NCBI GenBank assembly: GCA_947456185.1 | Contig: CANGPW010000011.1 | Span: 1-52,603 of the forward strand | From: Bacteroidota bacterium | Lineage (GTDB): Bacteria; Bacteroidota; Bacteroidia; UKL13-3 | Direction: 5' to 3' | Length of the DNA stretch: 52,603 bases | Part shown: one piece after another, positions 17,903 through 26,352 of the stretch | Position numbering within the stretch: the first letter of the stretch is position 1 | How the letters are laid out: every line of letters begins with the position of its first letter | The notes under the pieces: model-generated | Told to the model about the DNA's origin: nothing | What the model saw: only the letters and a program-made list of their open reading frames with translations | Database searches by the model: none | Program-made: the position numbers and the translations under genes

Positions 17903-17940
17903 AAAAAAAGCGCTTATTTTTGAAATCAAGCGCTTTTTTT
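17903..17940. terminator. Bidirectional terminator between T9SS gene and RNA helicase gene
   Basis: A 13-bp perfect inverted repeat (17903-17915 and 17928-17940) has core AAGCGCTT on both sides of a 12-nt loop, with seven A before and seven T after. It can serve both the plus-strand gene ending at 17885 and the minus-strand helicase ending at 17995. Confidence 0.85.
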
Positions 17941-17994
17941 GTGAGGAAATATTTGAAATTTAAATGAATTCTGGACAGACAAATAGGTCTTTCC

Positions 17995-19323
17995 TTAAGA
18001 AGCTTCTTCTATTTTTACTTTTATTTTCTTTAACTTTTCATTTTTCATTTTCAGTAACAAAACTTTCATTTTATTTCTGTTAATCGAAACATATGATGAA
18101 TGATCCAAAATGGTAATTAAACCCAAATCTTCAGCTGTTAATTCACCTTTTTTCATCAATAAACCTGCAATATCTCCTTTACTGATTTTATCTTTTTTAC
18201 CAGCACTTATATACAAACAAACAAATGTTGGCGGAGCGGGCAGTGTTAGTTTTTCAGGTAAATTAATTTCCTTGAAATCTTTTTTATGCATGTAAACAGG
18301 CAAAGTTTCATCCTCGGCCAAAACCAAATAAGCTTCCCCATTTGCATGCATTCTTGCTGTACGTCCGTTTCTATGCACAAACTCTTCATAATGCACTGGC
18401 ATTTGGTAATGAACTACATGTTTTATTTCTGGAATATCTAATCCACGAGCGGCCAAATCGGTTGCTATTAAAACATTGCAAGCGCCTCCTCTAAATTTAA
18501 TTAGATTTTTTTCACGGTCTATTTGTTCTAAATCACCATGAAAAACACCGTGAGCAAAAGTATATTTATCCAAAACGCCACTAATTCTATTTACAGCATC
18601 TTTGTGGTTACAAAAAATTAAACAAACTTCTTGGTTAAAGCCAGCAATTAAACGCATCAGAGTTTCTACTTTTTCAGTACTTTTAGTTTTAACCAAGTTT
18701 AGTTTTAACTTTGATTCTACTTCTTGATGCTGATAATCTAGGGTTTCAACGCTTAAAAAAGGCAAAAAATTTGGCAATTCTAATAATCTTGTTGCAGATG
18801 TTAAAATATGTTTTTGACTTTTATTCAAAGCAAAGAATATTACTTTCAATTGCTCATGAAAGCCCATTTGTAGCGATTTATCAAATTCATCTAACACTAC
18901 TGTTTCAATAGTAGTGGGGTCAAATGACTTACGTTCAATGTGATCGGCCAAACGTCCTGGAGTTCCAATAATAACTGCAGGCGCTTCTGATAAACTATTT
19001 TGTTCTATTTTAAAAGAATGTCCACCATAACAACAACTTACTTTAAAAGTAGTTTTCATAGCTTTAAAAACTTGTTCTATTTGTAATGATAATTCACGTG
19101 ATGGAGCAACTATTAAGGCTTGTACACCTTTTTTCTCTGCTGATAAACTAGTAAGAATTGGAATTAAAAAAGAAAGGGTTTTACCTGAACCCGTTGGGGC
19201 TATAACCATGATATTTTTACTGGTTTCCGCTTTTTCAATGACCTCTGTTTGCATTTCATTAAACATTGTAATAGATAGATTAGCCAATGTTTTTTCATGA
19301 ATTACATTTAAATTTTTTTGCAT
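17995..19323 (-). CDS. DbpA-like DEAD-box ATP-dependent RNA helicase with DEFD motif II
   Basis: This 442-residue protein has the superfamily 2 motifs: Q-motif region near 20-26, Walker A APTGSGKT (42-49), PSREL, TPGRL, motif II DEFD (145-148, in place of DEAD), SAT, ARGLD and HRNGRTAR. The C-terminal ~75 residues (SAGKKDKISKGDIAGLL, GLITILDHSSYVSI) match the DbpA RNA-binding domain. In E. coli DbpA this domain targets 23S rRNA hairpin 92 during 50S assembly. The role in ribosome assembly is therefore inferred. The DEFD variant keeps the Mg-binding Asp and Glu. It is transcribed alone on the minus strand. Confidence 0.88.
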   Translation of the reverse strand: MQKNLNVIHEKTLANLSITMFNEMQTEVIEKAETSKNIMVIAPTGSGKTLSFLIPILTSLSAEKKGVQALIVAPSRELSLQIEQVFKAMKTTFKVSCCYGGHSFKIEQNSLSEAPAVIIGTPGRLADHIERKSFDPTTIETVVLDEFDKSLQMGFHEQLKVIFFALNKSQKHILTSATRLLELPNFLPFLSVETLDYQHQEVESKLKLNLVKTKSTEKVETLMRLIAGFNQEVCLIFCNHKDAVNRISGVLDKYTFAHGVFHGDLEQIDREKNLIKFRGGACNVLIATDLAARGLDIPEIKHVVHYQMPVHYEEFVHRNGRTARMHANGEAYLVLAEDETLPVYMHKKDFKEINLPEKLTLPAPPTFVCLYISAGKKDKISKGDIAGLLMKKGELTAEDLGLITILDHSSYVSINRNKMKVLLLKMKNEKLKKIKVKIEEAS

Positions 19324-19345
19324 AGGTGCAAAGGTAAGCTAATTA

Positions 19346-19369
19346 TTGGTTGATTGGTTGATTGGTTGA
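19346..19369. repeat. Tandem octamer repeat, 3 x TTGGTTGA
   Basis: Three perfect copies of an 8-bp unit lie in the 148-bp gap upstream of the helicase gene. Related units occur at 26325-26352 and, degenerate, at 49021-49068. Confidence 0.9.
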
Positions 19370-19376
19370 ATTGTTG

Positions 19377-19392
19377 TCCCGACACATCGGGA
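19377..19392. repeat. Small GC-rich palindrome in an AT-rich gap
   Basis: TCCCGA and TCGGGA flank a CACA loop, with no T tract on either side, so it is not a standard terminator. It may be part of a dispersed repeat. Only one copy was seen here. Confidence 0.6.
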
Positions 19393-19471
19393 GTTAAATT
19401 GCTATATTGCTATTTTATTGAATTGCTAAGTTACAAGTGCTAATTAATTTTATAATTATATAAAGTGTATT

Positions 19472-20413
19472 TTGCAAAAAATTTCAATTGAACTATCCAT
19501 TTTGAACTCACAAAACAAGAAATATTTAATTAGTATAGTGGGGCCAACTGCTATTGGCAAAACATCATTAGCTATTGAGTTGGCCAAATATTATCAAACG
19601 GTAATTCTTTCAGCCGATTCAAGGCAGTTTTATCAAGAAATTAGCATTGGCACTGCAAAGCCAAGTATAGATGAATTGAACCAGGTTCAGCATTATTTTA
19701 TCAATAATAAAAGTGTGGTTGATACATATTCAGCTGGCGATTTTGAAAAAGATGCCTTAAAACTTTTAGCAGAATTATTTAAAGAAAAAGACTTGGTAAT
19801 TTTAGTTGGTGGAAGTGGCTTATATATTAAAGCATTGTGGGAAGGGTTAGATGAAATGCCTCCATTAAATGAGGAACTAAGAAAAGCTATTATAAATGAC
19901 TATGAAACAAATGGAATTGGGTATTTACAAGAAAAACTTCAATTGCTGAATCCAGAAAAATACAAGAAAATAGATGTTCAAAATCCACAACGCTTAATGC
20001 GAGCCATTGAAATTGAAGAACAAAATATAACTTTTAAACCAACACAAATAAAAACACCAAGATTTTTTGAAACAATTAAAATTTGTTTGAACACCGACCG
20101 TGAAATATTATATCATAATATTAACAAAAGAGTGGATTCAATGATAGAAAATGGTTTGCTGAAAGAATGCGAACAAATGATGGAATTTAGAAATAATTAT
20201 GCATTAAATACTGTTGGTTATGCTGAAATTTTTAGCTTTTTTGATGGTGTTACTACTTTGGAAAAAGCCATTGAACTCATTAAACAACATTCACGAAATT
20301 ATGCCAAACGACAACTAACTTGGTTTAAACGTGAACTCGATTTAAATTGGTTTGAGCCAAATGAAATATCAAATATTATTGAATATTTAAATAATGAAAT
20401 TGAGCTAAAATAA
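19472..20413 (+). CDS. miaA: tRNA dimethylallyltransferase
   Basis: MiaA adds a dimethylallyl group to N6 of A37 in tRNAs reading UNN codons. The motifs are the P-loop GPTAIGKTS, DSRQFYQEISIGTAKPS, GGSGLYIKALWEG, QNPQRLMRAIE and YAKRQLTWFKR. All belong to the family, and length is normal (about 300). There is no ATG in a suitable place. The frame can begin at TTG 19472 or at TTG 19502, the second giving a start closer to the conserved KYLISIVGPT. The start is therefore uncertain by about ten codons. It stands 54 bp before the TerC gene. Confidence 0.95.
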   Translation: MQKISIELSILNSQNKKYLISIVGPTAIGKTSLAIELAKYYQTVILSADSRQFYQEISIGTAKPSIDELNQVQHYFINNKSVVDTYSAGDFEKDALKLLAELFKEKDLVILVGGSGLYIKALWEGLDEMPPLNEELRKAIINDYETNGIGYLQEKLQLLNPEKYKKIDVQNPQRLMRAIEIEEQNITFKPTQIKTPRFFETIKICLNTDREILYHNINKRVDSMIENGLLKECEQMMEFRNNYALNTVGYAEIFSFFDGVTTLEKAIELIKQHSRNYAKRQLTWFKRELDLNWFEPNEISNIIEYLNNEIELK

Positions 20414-20467
20414 TTGCAGAAAAATCTTAATTTCGCGCATCAAAAAAAATAAACTTAATAATAAAAT

Positions 20468-21199
20468 ATGATTGAATTTTTTACTTCACCAGAGGCATGG
20501 CTAAGCCTTTTAACTCTTACCATTTTAGAAATAGTACTTGGCGTAGATAATATTATATTTATATCAATAATTACTAGCAAACTTCCAAGAATTCAACAAC
20601 TTAAGGGAAGAAGAATTGGTCTGTTTTTAGCATTATTTATTCGTATAATCTTATTGTTTTTTATTAATAAAATAGTTCATGATTTAGTAGATGATTTTAT
20701 AACTATTTTTGGAATTGGATTTAGCTGGAGAGATATGATTTTACTAGTTGGTGGGGTATTTTTAATTTACAAAAGTGGCGTAGAAATATATGAGAAGTTG
20801 GAGAAAGAAGCTGAAGAAATTTCAACAAAAACATATAAATCGTTTTGGAATGTAGTAATGCAAGTGGTAATAATTGATATTGTTTTTTCATTTGACAGTA
20901 TATTAACAGCAGTTGCCATTTCTGACCATATTGAAATTATGGTAATAGCAGTTATTATTTCAATGATTGTAATGATGGTATTTGCTCAAAAAATAGGTGA
21001 TTTTATAAATGATAACCCTTCCATGAAAATATTAGCACTAGCATTTTTATTGATGATTGGTGGGCTTTTAACTGTAGAAGCATTCGATATTCATGTGGAG
21101 AAATCATATATTTATTTTGCATTAGCATTTAGCATATTAGTAGAAATGTTAAACCTTCGTTATAGAAAAAATATTACCAACGGAAAAATAAAACATTAA
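20468..21199 (+). CDS. TerC-family integral membrane protein
   Basis: This 243-residue protein has seven or so hydrophobic helices and the TerC signatures LEIVLGVDNIIFI near the N-terminus and DIVFSFDSILTAVAIS in the middle. Conserved acidic residues lie within these membrane helices. TerC proteins were named from tellurite resistance; members have been linked to manganese export and to metal loading of secreted enzymes. A role in metal handling is therefore plausible but not shown. The start ATG gives MIEFFTSPEAW, and folD follows after 17 bp. Confidence 0.93.
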   Translation: MIEFFTSPEAWLSLLTLTILEIVLGVDNIIFISIITSKLPRIQQLKGRRIGLFLALFIRIILLFFINKIVHDLVDDFITIFGIGFSWRDMILLVGGVFLIYKSGVEIYEKLEKEAEEISTKTYKSFWNVVMQVVIIDIVFSFDSILTAVAISDHIEIMVIAVIISMIVMMVFAQKIGDFINDNPSMKILALAFLLMIGGLLTVEAFDIHVEKSYIYFALAFSILVEMLNLRYRKNITNGKIKH

Positions 21200-21216
21200 T
21201 GATATAATTTTTAAAT

Positions 21217-22074
21217 ATGGAAATTTTAAGCGGTATTTTAGTTGCAAAGCAAATAAAAACAGAAATAAAAACTGAAGTAGAAAGTTTAATCAATCAAGGT
21301 TTTAAAAGACCACATTTGGCAGCTATTTTAGTAGGTGCTGATGGTGCAAGCATAACTTATGTAAATGCCAAAGAAAAAGATTGTAAAGAAGTAGGTTTCG
21401 ATTCAACTGTACTGCGTTTTGAAGCTTCAATTACTGAGGAAGAATTACTAATAGAGGTGGAAAAAATTAATAATAATGCTGAAATTGACGGTTTAATTGT
21501 TCAACTTCCACTACCAAAACATATAAACGAAAAGAAAATAACTGAAACCATTAGTTGGAAAAAAGATGTGGACGGTTTTCATCCTTATAATGTTGGTTTG
21601 ATGTTTAAAGGATTACCTTGTTATTTACCCGCTACTCCTTTTGGAATTATTAAATTATTAGAATATTACAAAATTGAAACTTCAGGTAAAAACTGCGTAG
21701 TAATTGGCCGTAGCGATATTGTTGGAAAACCAATGGCTGCATTAATGCTTGGCAAAAACTGTACGGTAACAATTTGCCACAGTAAAACGATTGACATCAA
21801 TTCATTTACTCAAAAAGCTGATATCATTATTGCCGCTGTTGGAATTCCTAATTATGTAAAAGTAGAAATGATTAAAGAAGGTGCAGTTGTGATAGATGTT
21901 GGTATTACCCGAGTAGACGATGTTTCTGAAAAAGGATATAAACTAATAGGTGATGTAGATTTTAACAGCGCTGCAACAAAAGCAAGCTTTATTACTCCGG
22001 TTCCTGGTGGCGTTGGCCCTATGACTCGTGTTGGCTTATTGCTTAATACATTAATGGCAATAAAAAATAAATAG
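21217..22074 (+). CDS. folD: Bifunctional methylenetetrahydrofolate dehydrogenase/cyclohydrolase
   Basis: FolD interconverts 5,10-methylene-THF and 10-formyl-THF, supplying one-carbon units for purines and fMet. This 285-residue protein has normal length with the signature YVNAKEKDCKEVGF (catalytic Lys in the YxxxK motif), GLIVQLPLPKH, KDVDGFHPYNVG, VIGRSDIVGKPMA and TPVPGGVGPMTR. It lies between the TerC gene and the T9SS-tagged nuclease/phosphatase gene. Confidence 0.97.
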   Translation: MEILSGILVAKQIKTEIKTEVESLINQGFKRPHLAAILVGADGASITYVNAKEKDCKEVGFDSTVLRFEASITEEELLIEVEKINNNAEIDGLIVQLPLPKHINEKKITETISWKKDVDGFHPYNVGLMFKGLPCYLPATPFGIIKLLEYYKIETSGKNCVVIGRSDIVGKPMAALMLGKNCTVTICHSKTIDINSFTQKADIIIAAVGIPNYVKVEMIKEGAVVIDVGITRVDDVSEKGYKLIGDVDFNSAATKASFITPVPGGVGPMTRVGLLLNTLMAIKNK

Positions 22075-22109
22075 TTTTTTATCATTAGTATTAATTAATC
22101 AGCCATAAT

Positions 22110-23294
22110 ATGAGACCTTTTTTACTGTTATTCTCCATGTTTCCATTATTCATTTTTGGTCAAAATATACCTAAAATTGGAAACGATACTTTACTAGAAG
22201 TTGCCGCTTGGAATATTGAATGGTTTGGCGATACTGGTTACGGCCCAACTGATGAAACCTTACAGTTTAACAATGTAAAAGCGGTAATTGAAAAAACAGA
22301 TTTGGATGTTTTGGCTTTAGAAGAAATGAGTAATCCTACATCTTTCATTTCATTAAGCAATAGTTTACCTAATTATTCAAGTGTAAACAGTACCTTTTCA
22401 CAAACTCAAAAAATGTGCTTGTTCTACAAAAAAAGTATGTTTAATTTTATCAATGTAGAACATATTTTAGCTAGCAGTAATTATGATTTTGCCAGCCGAC
22501 AGCCTTTAATGGTAACGCTTGCCACCAAAGGCGACAGTTTAAATATTGATACCATGTATTTTATTGTAGTGCATTTAAAAGCCAATAGTGATGCCACAGC
22601 TGCTGGAAAATTAGAATCGTATAATAGAAGAAGACGAGCTGCCGATGCATTGAAAATTTTTGTTGAAACCACGCTTTTAAATAAAAAATATTTCATACTT
22701 GGCGATTGGAACGATCGGCTTGATTATTCTATTCATAATGGAATTGACTCTACACCTTTTAAGCAATTATTAGATGCTAAATATAATTTTACTACTAAAC
22801 CCTTAGCTGATGCAGGAAAAAGCAGTTATGCTTTTATGAATGGCTTTATTGACCACATGCTAATTTCACCTCGAATGGATTCATTTTATATAAAACAAAG
22901 CATGGGAGTTTTAGATAATCTAGGGCAATTTATTAGCAATTTTAGCAATAATACTTCAGACCACTACCCTATTTATGGTAAGTTTTTATTGAATAAAATA
23001 AAGTACGTAACTCCAATAGATACAATTCATCCCGATACTTCTCACGTTAACATTGCTGAATTAAATGAAAAGATTAAAATAAACATTTATCCTAATCCAG
23101 CCAAAGAAAATGTTACGATAGAATACAATGGATTTGAAAAAGAATTTATAGTAGAATTATTTGATTTTTCGGGTAAACTTATCGATTCAAAAACCATGAA
23201 TTCAACTATTTTAACTATGAAGTTAACTAATTACTCTAAAGGATTTTACACTTTAAAAATTAAAAATTCATTTTTTAAATTATTGCTAGAATAA
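22110..23294 (+). CDS. Secreted endonuclease/exonuclease/phosphatase-family protein, T9SS cargo
   Basis: This 394-residue protein has a signal peptide (about 1-18, ending FIFGQN) and an EEP fold with the ordered motifs AAWNIEWFGD (Asn), LDVLALEEM (catalytic Glu), FILGDWNDR (Asp and Asn) and TSDHYPIYGKF (Asp-His pair). All catalytic positions of the Mg-dependent EEP family are present. Substrates in the family include DNA, RNA and phospholipids. The WF variant of the N-motif resembles secreted nucleases. A sorting domain begins at IYPNPAKEN (about 329). Activity outside the cell could release phosphate or nucleosides (inference). Confidence 0.9.
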   Translation: MRPFLLLFSMFPLFIFGQNIPKIGNDTLLEVAAWNIEWFGDTGYGPTDETLQFNNVKAVIEKTDLDVLALEEMSNPTSFISLSNSLPNYSSVNSTFSQTQKMCLFYKKSMFNFINVEHILASSNYDFASRQPLMVTLATKGDSLNIDTMYFIVVHLKANSDATAAGKLESYNRRRRAADALKIFVETTLLNKKYFILGDWNDRLDYSIHNGIDSTPFKQLLDAKYNFTTKPLADAGKSSYAFMNGFIDHMLISPRMDSFYIKQSMGVLDNLGQFISNFSNNTSDHYPIYGKFLLNKIKYVTPIDTIHPDTSHVNIAELNEKIKINIYPNPAKENVTIEYNGFEKEFIVELFDFSGKLIDSKTMNSTILTMKLTNYSKGFYTLKIKNSFFKLLLE

Positions 23295-23336
23295 CTAATA
23301 CTTTTTAATTCCCTTCTCAGTGCTCATTTCCTTATT

Positions 23337-23576
23337 TTACTCCACTTTCTGTCCATCTTCTCTAGGCCCTCTGAGGTGAATTACCAATCCATTTAAAAAG
23401 TTACGAAGAATTTGATCGCCACAAGGTTTAAAATTTGGATGGTCATCTTTTCTAAAAATGGCACCCAATTCGCTTTCAGAAATTTTAAAGTCTACTAACT
23501 TTAAAATAGCAATGATGTCATCGTTTTTTAAATGTAATGCTACACGCAATTTTTTAAATATATCGTTATTACTCAT
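23337..23576 (-). CDS. DUF1456 (YehS-like) protein with one repeat
   Basis: This 79-residue protein matches one DUF1456 repeat: a SNNDI start, LRVALHLKNDDIIAILKLVDF, the DHPNFKPCGDQILRNFLNGL core and a final RGPRED. E. coli YehS is about 156 residues with two such repeats. No second repeat was seen between this stop and the convergent gene, so this is a naturally single-repeat version or a shortened one. Function unknown. It is divergent from the SRAP gene across 118 bp. Confidence 0.85.
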   Translation of the reverse strand: MSNNDIFKKLRVALHLKNDDIIAILKLVDFKISESELGAIFRKDDHPNFKPCGDQILRNFLNGLVIHLRGPREDGQKVE

Positions 23577-23694
23577 AATTTATTTTTATATTTGAATTGG
23601 CATCAAACATAATTCTTATAATTATAAAAATGCTTATTGATATTTATAAATTTCAAATGCTTTCATTTATAAACTACAAAAAAGCTAATTAAAC

Positions 23695-24312
23695 ATGTGC
23701 TTTCATTCAAAACAAGGTAAAGATGCCCAAACATTAGAAAAACGATTCAAAGTAAAACTAAAATCGAATGATTTAGTGGTAACAGCAGATCGGTTTAATG
23801 GATTTACATTTCCCAAAACTCCAATCATTACCAATCAAAATAAACACGAAATTCAATTATTCAATTGGGGATTAATTCCAACTTGGGCAAAAGATGAAAG
23901 TATCAGAGCAAGCACTTTAAATGCTAGAATTGAAACAATTAATGAATTACCTTTCTTTAAAAACAATGTAAAAAACAGGTGTTTAATATTAGCCGATGGT
24001 TTTTATGAATGGAAATGGCTAGATGAAAAAGGCAAAGAAAAACAACAATATTTAATTTCATTACCCGATGACGAGCCATTTGCTTTTGCTGGTATTTACA
24101 GCGAATGGACGAATAAATACACAGGTGAATTATTACAAACTTATTCTATCATAACTACAGAAGCTAATCCGTTTATGGCCGAAATTCATAATACAAAAAA
24201 AAGAATGCCGGTCCTATTAACTCCCCAAAATGAACATGAATGGTTGAATGAAACAATCAATCCTAATGCATTTAAAGCCTGTAATATAAATTTAAAAGCT
24301 ACCTTAAGTTAA
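23695..24312 (+). CDS. SRAP-domain protein (SOS response-associated peptidase, HMCES/YedK family)
   Basis: SRAP proteins use Cys2 to form a thiazolidine crosslink with abasic sites in single-stranded DNA, shielding them during replication. This 205-residue protein starts MCFHSK, placing Cys at position 2 after Met removal. It has the conserved NARIET (Asn and Glu), FYEWKW, FAGIYSEW and HNTKKRMPVLL (His and Arg-Met-Pro). The whole active-site set is present. No LexA-like box was recognised upstream. Confidence 0.95.
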   Translation: MCFHSKQGKDAQTLEKRFKVKLKSNDLVVTADRFNGFTFPKTPIITNQNKHEIQLFNWGLIPTWAKDESIRASTLNARIETINELPFFKNNVKNRCLILADGFYEWKWLDEKGKEKQQYLISLPDDEPFAFAGIYSEWTNKYTGELLQTYSIITTEANPFMAEIHNTKKRMPVLLTPQNEHEWLNETINPNAFKACNINLKATLS

Positions 24313-24320
24313 ACAAAAAC

Positions 24321-24734
24321 CTATTTTACTGGTTGTTTGATTTCATTGATATTATGTTTAATTGATTCAAACAATTTCAATGTTTTTTCATCCATTTTAG
24401 ATTTTGAAGTGTCTAATTTAAGTTCCAAACTATTATACCTAGCAAGTGTTTCTGCCATTTTAGTTTTGGTAAAATCAGTAAAAGTATCAAAAATATTTGA
24501 ATGCAATGAAATAGCAGTATCTTCTATATCTAATCCTTGAAGCTCATCACTTTTCAAATCTCCTAAAATTAATGTATCACCATATAGTACTTCAACATAA
24601 TTCTTATTTACTGTCAATAAAGAATCAGCGAATATTTTAAAGGAAATTACCTCTGCATTTATTTTATCTTGTTCTGATTCACAGGAGAAAATAAATGTAA
24701 AAAAGAGCATTGCTAAAAGAGTTTTAGTTTTCAT
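24321..24734 (-). CDS. Small lipoprotein of unknown function
   Basis: A longer frame reaches 24752, but the ATG at 24734 gives a typical lipoprotein signal (MKTKTLLAMLFFTFIFSCES) with lipobox IFSC. The 137-residue product is therefore probably anchored by Cys. The rest is charged and mainly helical (a long Lys/Glu/Ser-rich segment ending in NEIKQPVK); no family was recognised. It starts 36 bp after the pepD stop on the same strand, so it may be co-transcribed. It ends 8 bp from the convergent SRAP gene with no terminator between them. Confidence 0.75.
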   Translation of the reverse strand: MKTKTLLAMLFFTFIFSCESEQDKINAEVISFKIFADSLLTVNKNYVEVLYGDTLILGDLKSDELQGLDIEDTAISLHSNIFDTFTDFTKTKMAETLARYNSLELKLDTSKSKMDEKTLKLFESIKHNINEIKQPVK

Positions 24735-24769
24735 AATTTGTAATTCAATCATTCAGAAATCAAAATTCT

Positions 24770-26236
24770 TTAGCTGTTCTTATCAGGTATTCTTATCAAA
24801 GTTTCTAATAAATAAGCCCAATATTTTTGAACTGAACTTATTTGCACACATTCATCGGGCGAATGCGCTCCACGAATATTTGGTCCAAATGATATCATTT
24901 CAATTTTTGGATAATTGGTTCCTAAAATACCACATTCTAAACCAGCATGACATGCACTTACCAAAGCATTTTCATTGTAACGTTCGTGGTACAAATTACT
25001 CATTAATTTTACAATAGCAGCATCGGGCTTTGGCGCCCAACCGGGGTAAGAACCATTGAAAGCAACTTGCGCATCCATTAATTCAAAACAAGCTTTTAAA
25101 CCATTTGCCAAGTCCATTTTCTCTGAATCAACAGAGCTACGTGTTAAACATTGAATGCTGTATGTTCCTTGTTTTACCAATACTCTGGCTAAGTTATTGG
25201 AAGTTTGAACCAATCCTGAAATCTCAGGACTCATTCTATAAATTCCATTGGCGCAACTATAAATACTTCTCAATAATTTATCTTGAAATTGTTTTTCTAA
25301 AACAACGGTTGGTAATTCATTTTCTTCCAATAAAATTACCAAATTAGGATCAGTAGATTTATATTCCGCTTTAAGAATTTGCTCTTGATTTTTTATAAAA
25401 TCTACAAAATTACTTTCGTTGCTTTTTGGAAATACCACTATCGCAAACGACTCACGTGGTATGGCATTTCTTAAACTTCCACCATCTATGGTATTTATTA
25501 ATAAGCCAAATTCTGTTGCAGTTTGCAATAAAATTCTGTTCATTAATTTATTGGCATTTCCTCTGCCTTTATAAATATCCATTCCTGAATGTCCACCTGT
25601 TAAACCTTTTAAAGTAATTCGCTTTGAAATGAAATTTGTCGCAATACTTATTTCTCTGTAATTTCCTGTCGCAGTAACGTCAATGCCACCAGCACAGCCA
25701 ATTGTTAATTCATTATCGTCTTCAGTGTCCAAGTTCAACATGATTTCGGCATTTAGCAAACCACCTTTTAAACCCAAAGCACCCGTCATTCCTGTTTCTT
25801 CATCAATGGTGAACAATGCTTCAATAGCTGGATGAGGAATGGTTTTAGAAGCTAAAATAGTCATAATAGAAGCTACTCCAATTCCATTATCAGCACCTAA
25901 AGTAGTTCCCTTTGCTTTAACCCAATCGCCATCTACAAACATGTCAATTCCTTGCATATCAAAATCAAAATTAGTATCACCATTCTTTTGATGAACCATG
26001 TCTAAATGACTTTGCAAAGCAACCACTACTTTGTTTTCATAACCAGGAGTTGAAGGTTTTTTAATAATTACATTACCCGTTTCATCCTTCAATGTTTCAA
26101 AGCCTAAGTTTTTACCAAAATTCATCATAAACTCAATCACTCTTTCTTCCTTTTTTGAAGGACGAGGTACTGCGTTTAAATCTGCAAAATTATTCCAAAG
26201 TTCCTTTGGCTCTTGTTCTCTAACAGTGTTATTCAT
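24770..26236 (-). CDS. pepD: Aminoacyl-histidine dipeptidase (M20C)
   Basis: PepD is a cytosolic dizinc peptidase that cleaves dipeptides such as carnosine (beta-Ala-His). This 488-residue protein has the complete metal site: QSHLDMVHQ (H77, D79), GADNGIGVA (D116), IDEETGMTGA (E146 and E147), LNLDTED, and the C-terminal SFGPNIRGAHSPDE (His). Length fits the family (about 485). No signal peptide is present. It lies downstream of the ABC exporter gene across a repeat-containing gap. Confidence 0.95.
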   Translation of the reverse strand: MNNTVREQEPKELWNNFADLNAVPRPSKKEERVIEFMMNFGKNLGFETLKDETGNVIIKKPSTPGYENKVVVALQSHLDMVHQKNGDTNFDFDMQGIDMFVDGDWVKAKGTTLGADNGIGVASIMTILASKTIPHPAIEALFTIDEETGMTGALGLKGGLLNAEIMLNLDTEDDNELTIGCAGGIDVTATGNYREISIATNFISKRITLKGLTGGHSGMDIYKGRGNANKLMNRILLQTATEFGLLINTIDGGSLRNAIPRESFAIVVFPKSNESNFVDFIKNQEQILKAEYKSTDPNLVILLEENELPTVVLEKQFQDKLLRSIYSCANGIYRMSPEISGLVQTSNNLARVLVKQGTYSIQCLTRSSVDSEKMDLANGLKACFELMDAQVAFNGSYPGWAPKPDAAIVKLMSNLYHERYNENALVSACHAGLECGILGTNYPKIEMISFGPNIRGAHSPDECVQISSVQKYWAYLLETLIRIPDKNS

Positions 26237-26324
26237 TTTTTTAGTTTATTTGTTAACAAGTTTAATGGTTGATAGGTTTATTGGTTAATAGGTTTAATGT
26301 GAGTTCAAATAAAAAATATCTTTT

Positions 26325-26352
26325 CAACTAATCAACTAATCAACTAATCAAC
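26325..26352. repeat. Tandem octamer repeat, 3.5 x CAACTAAT
   Basis: Three full copies and a half copy lie directly after the stop codon of the ABC exporter on the minus strand. The other end of the same gap (about 26265-26300) holds GGTTGATAGG and GGTTAATAGG units in the opposite orientation, so the two halves are loosely complementary. The unit is a close relative of TTGGTTGA at 19346. Confidence 0.85.

Noticed and set aside
19467-19477. TGTATTTTGC as the miaA promoter
   Set aside because: It has only one spacer base between TA and TTTG and no -33 partner. It is kept only as a caution about the start codon.
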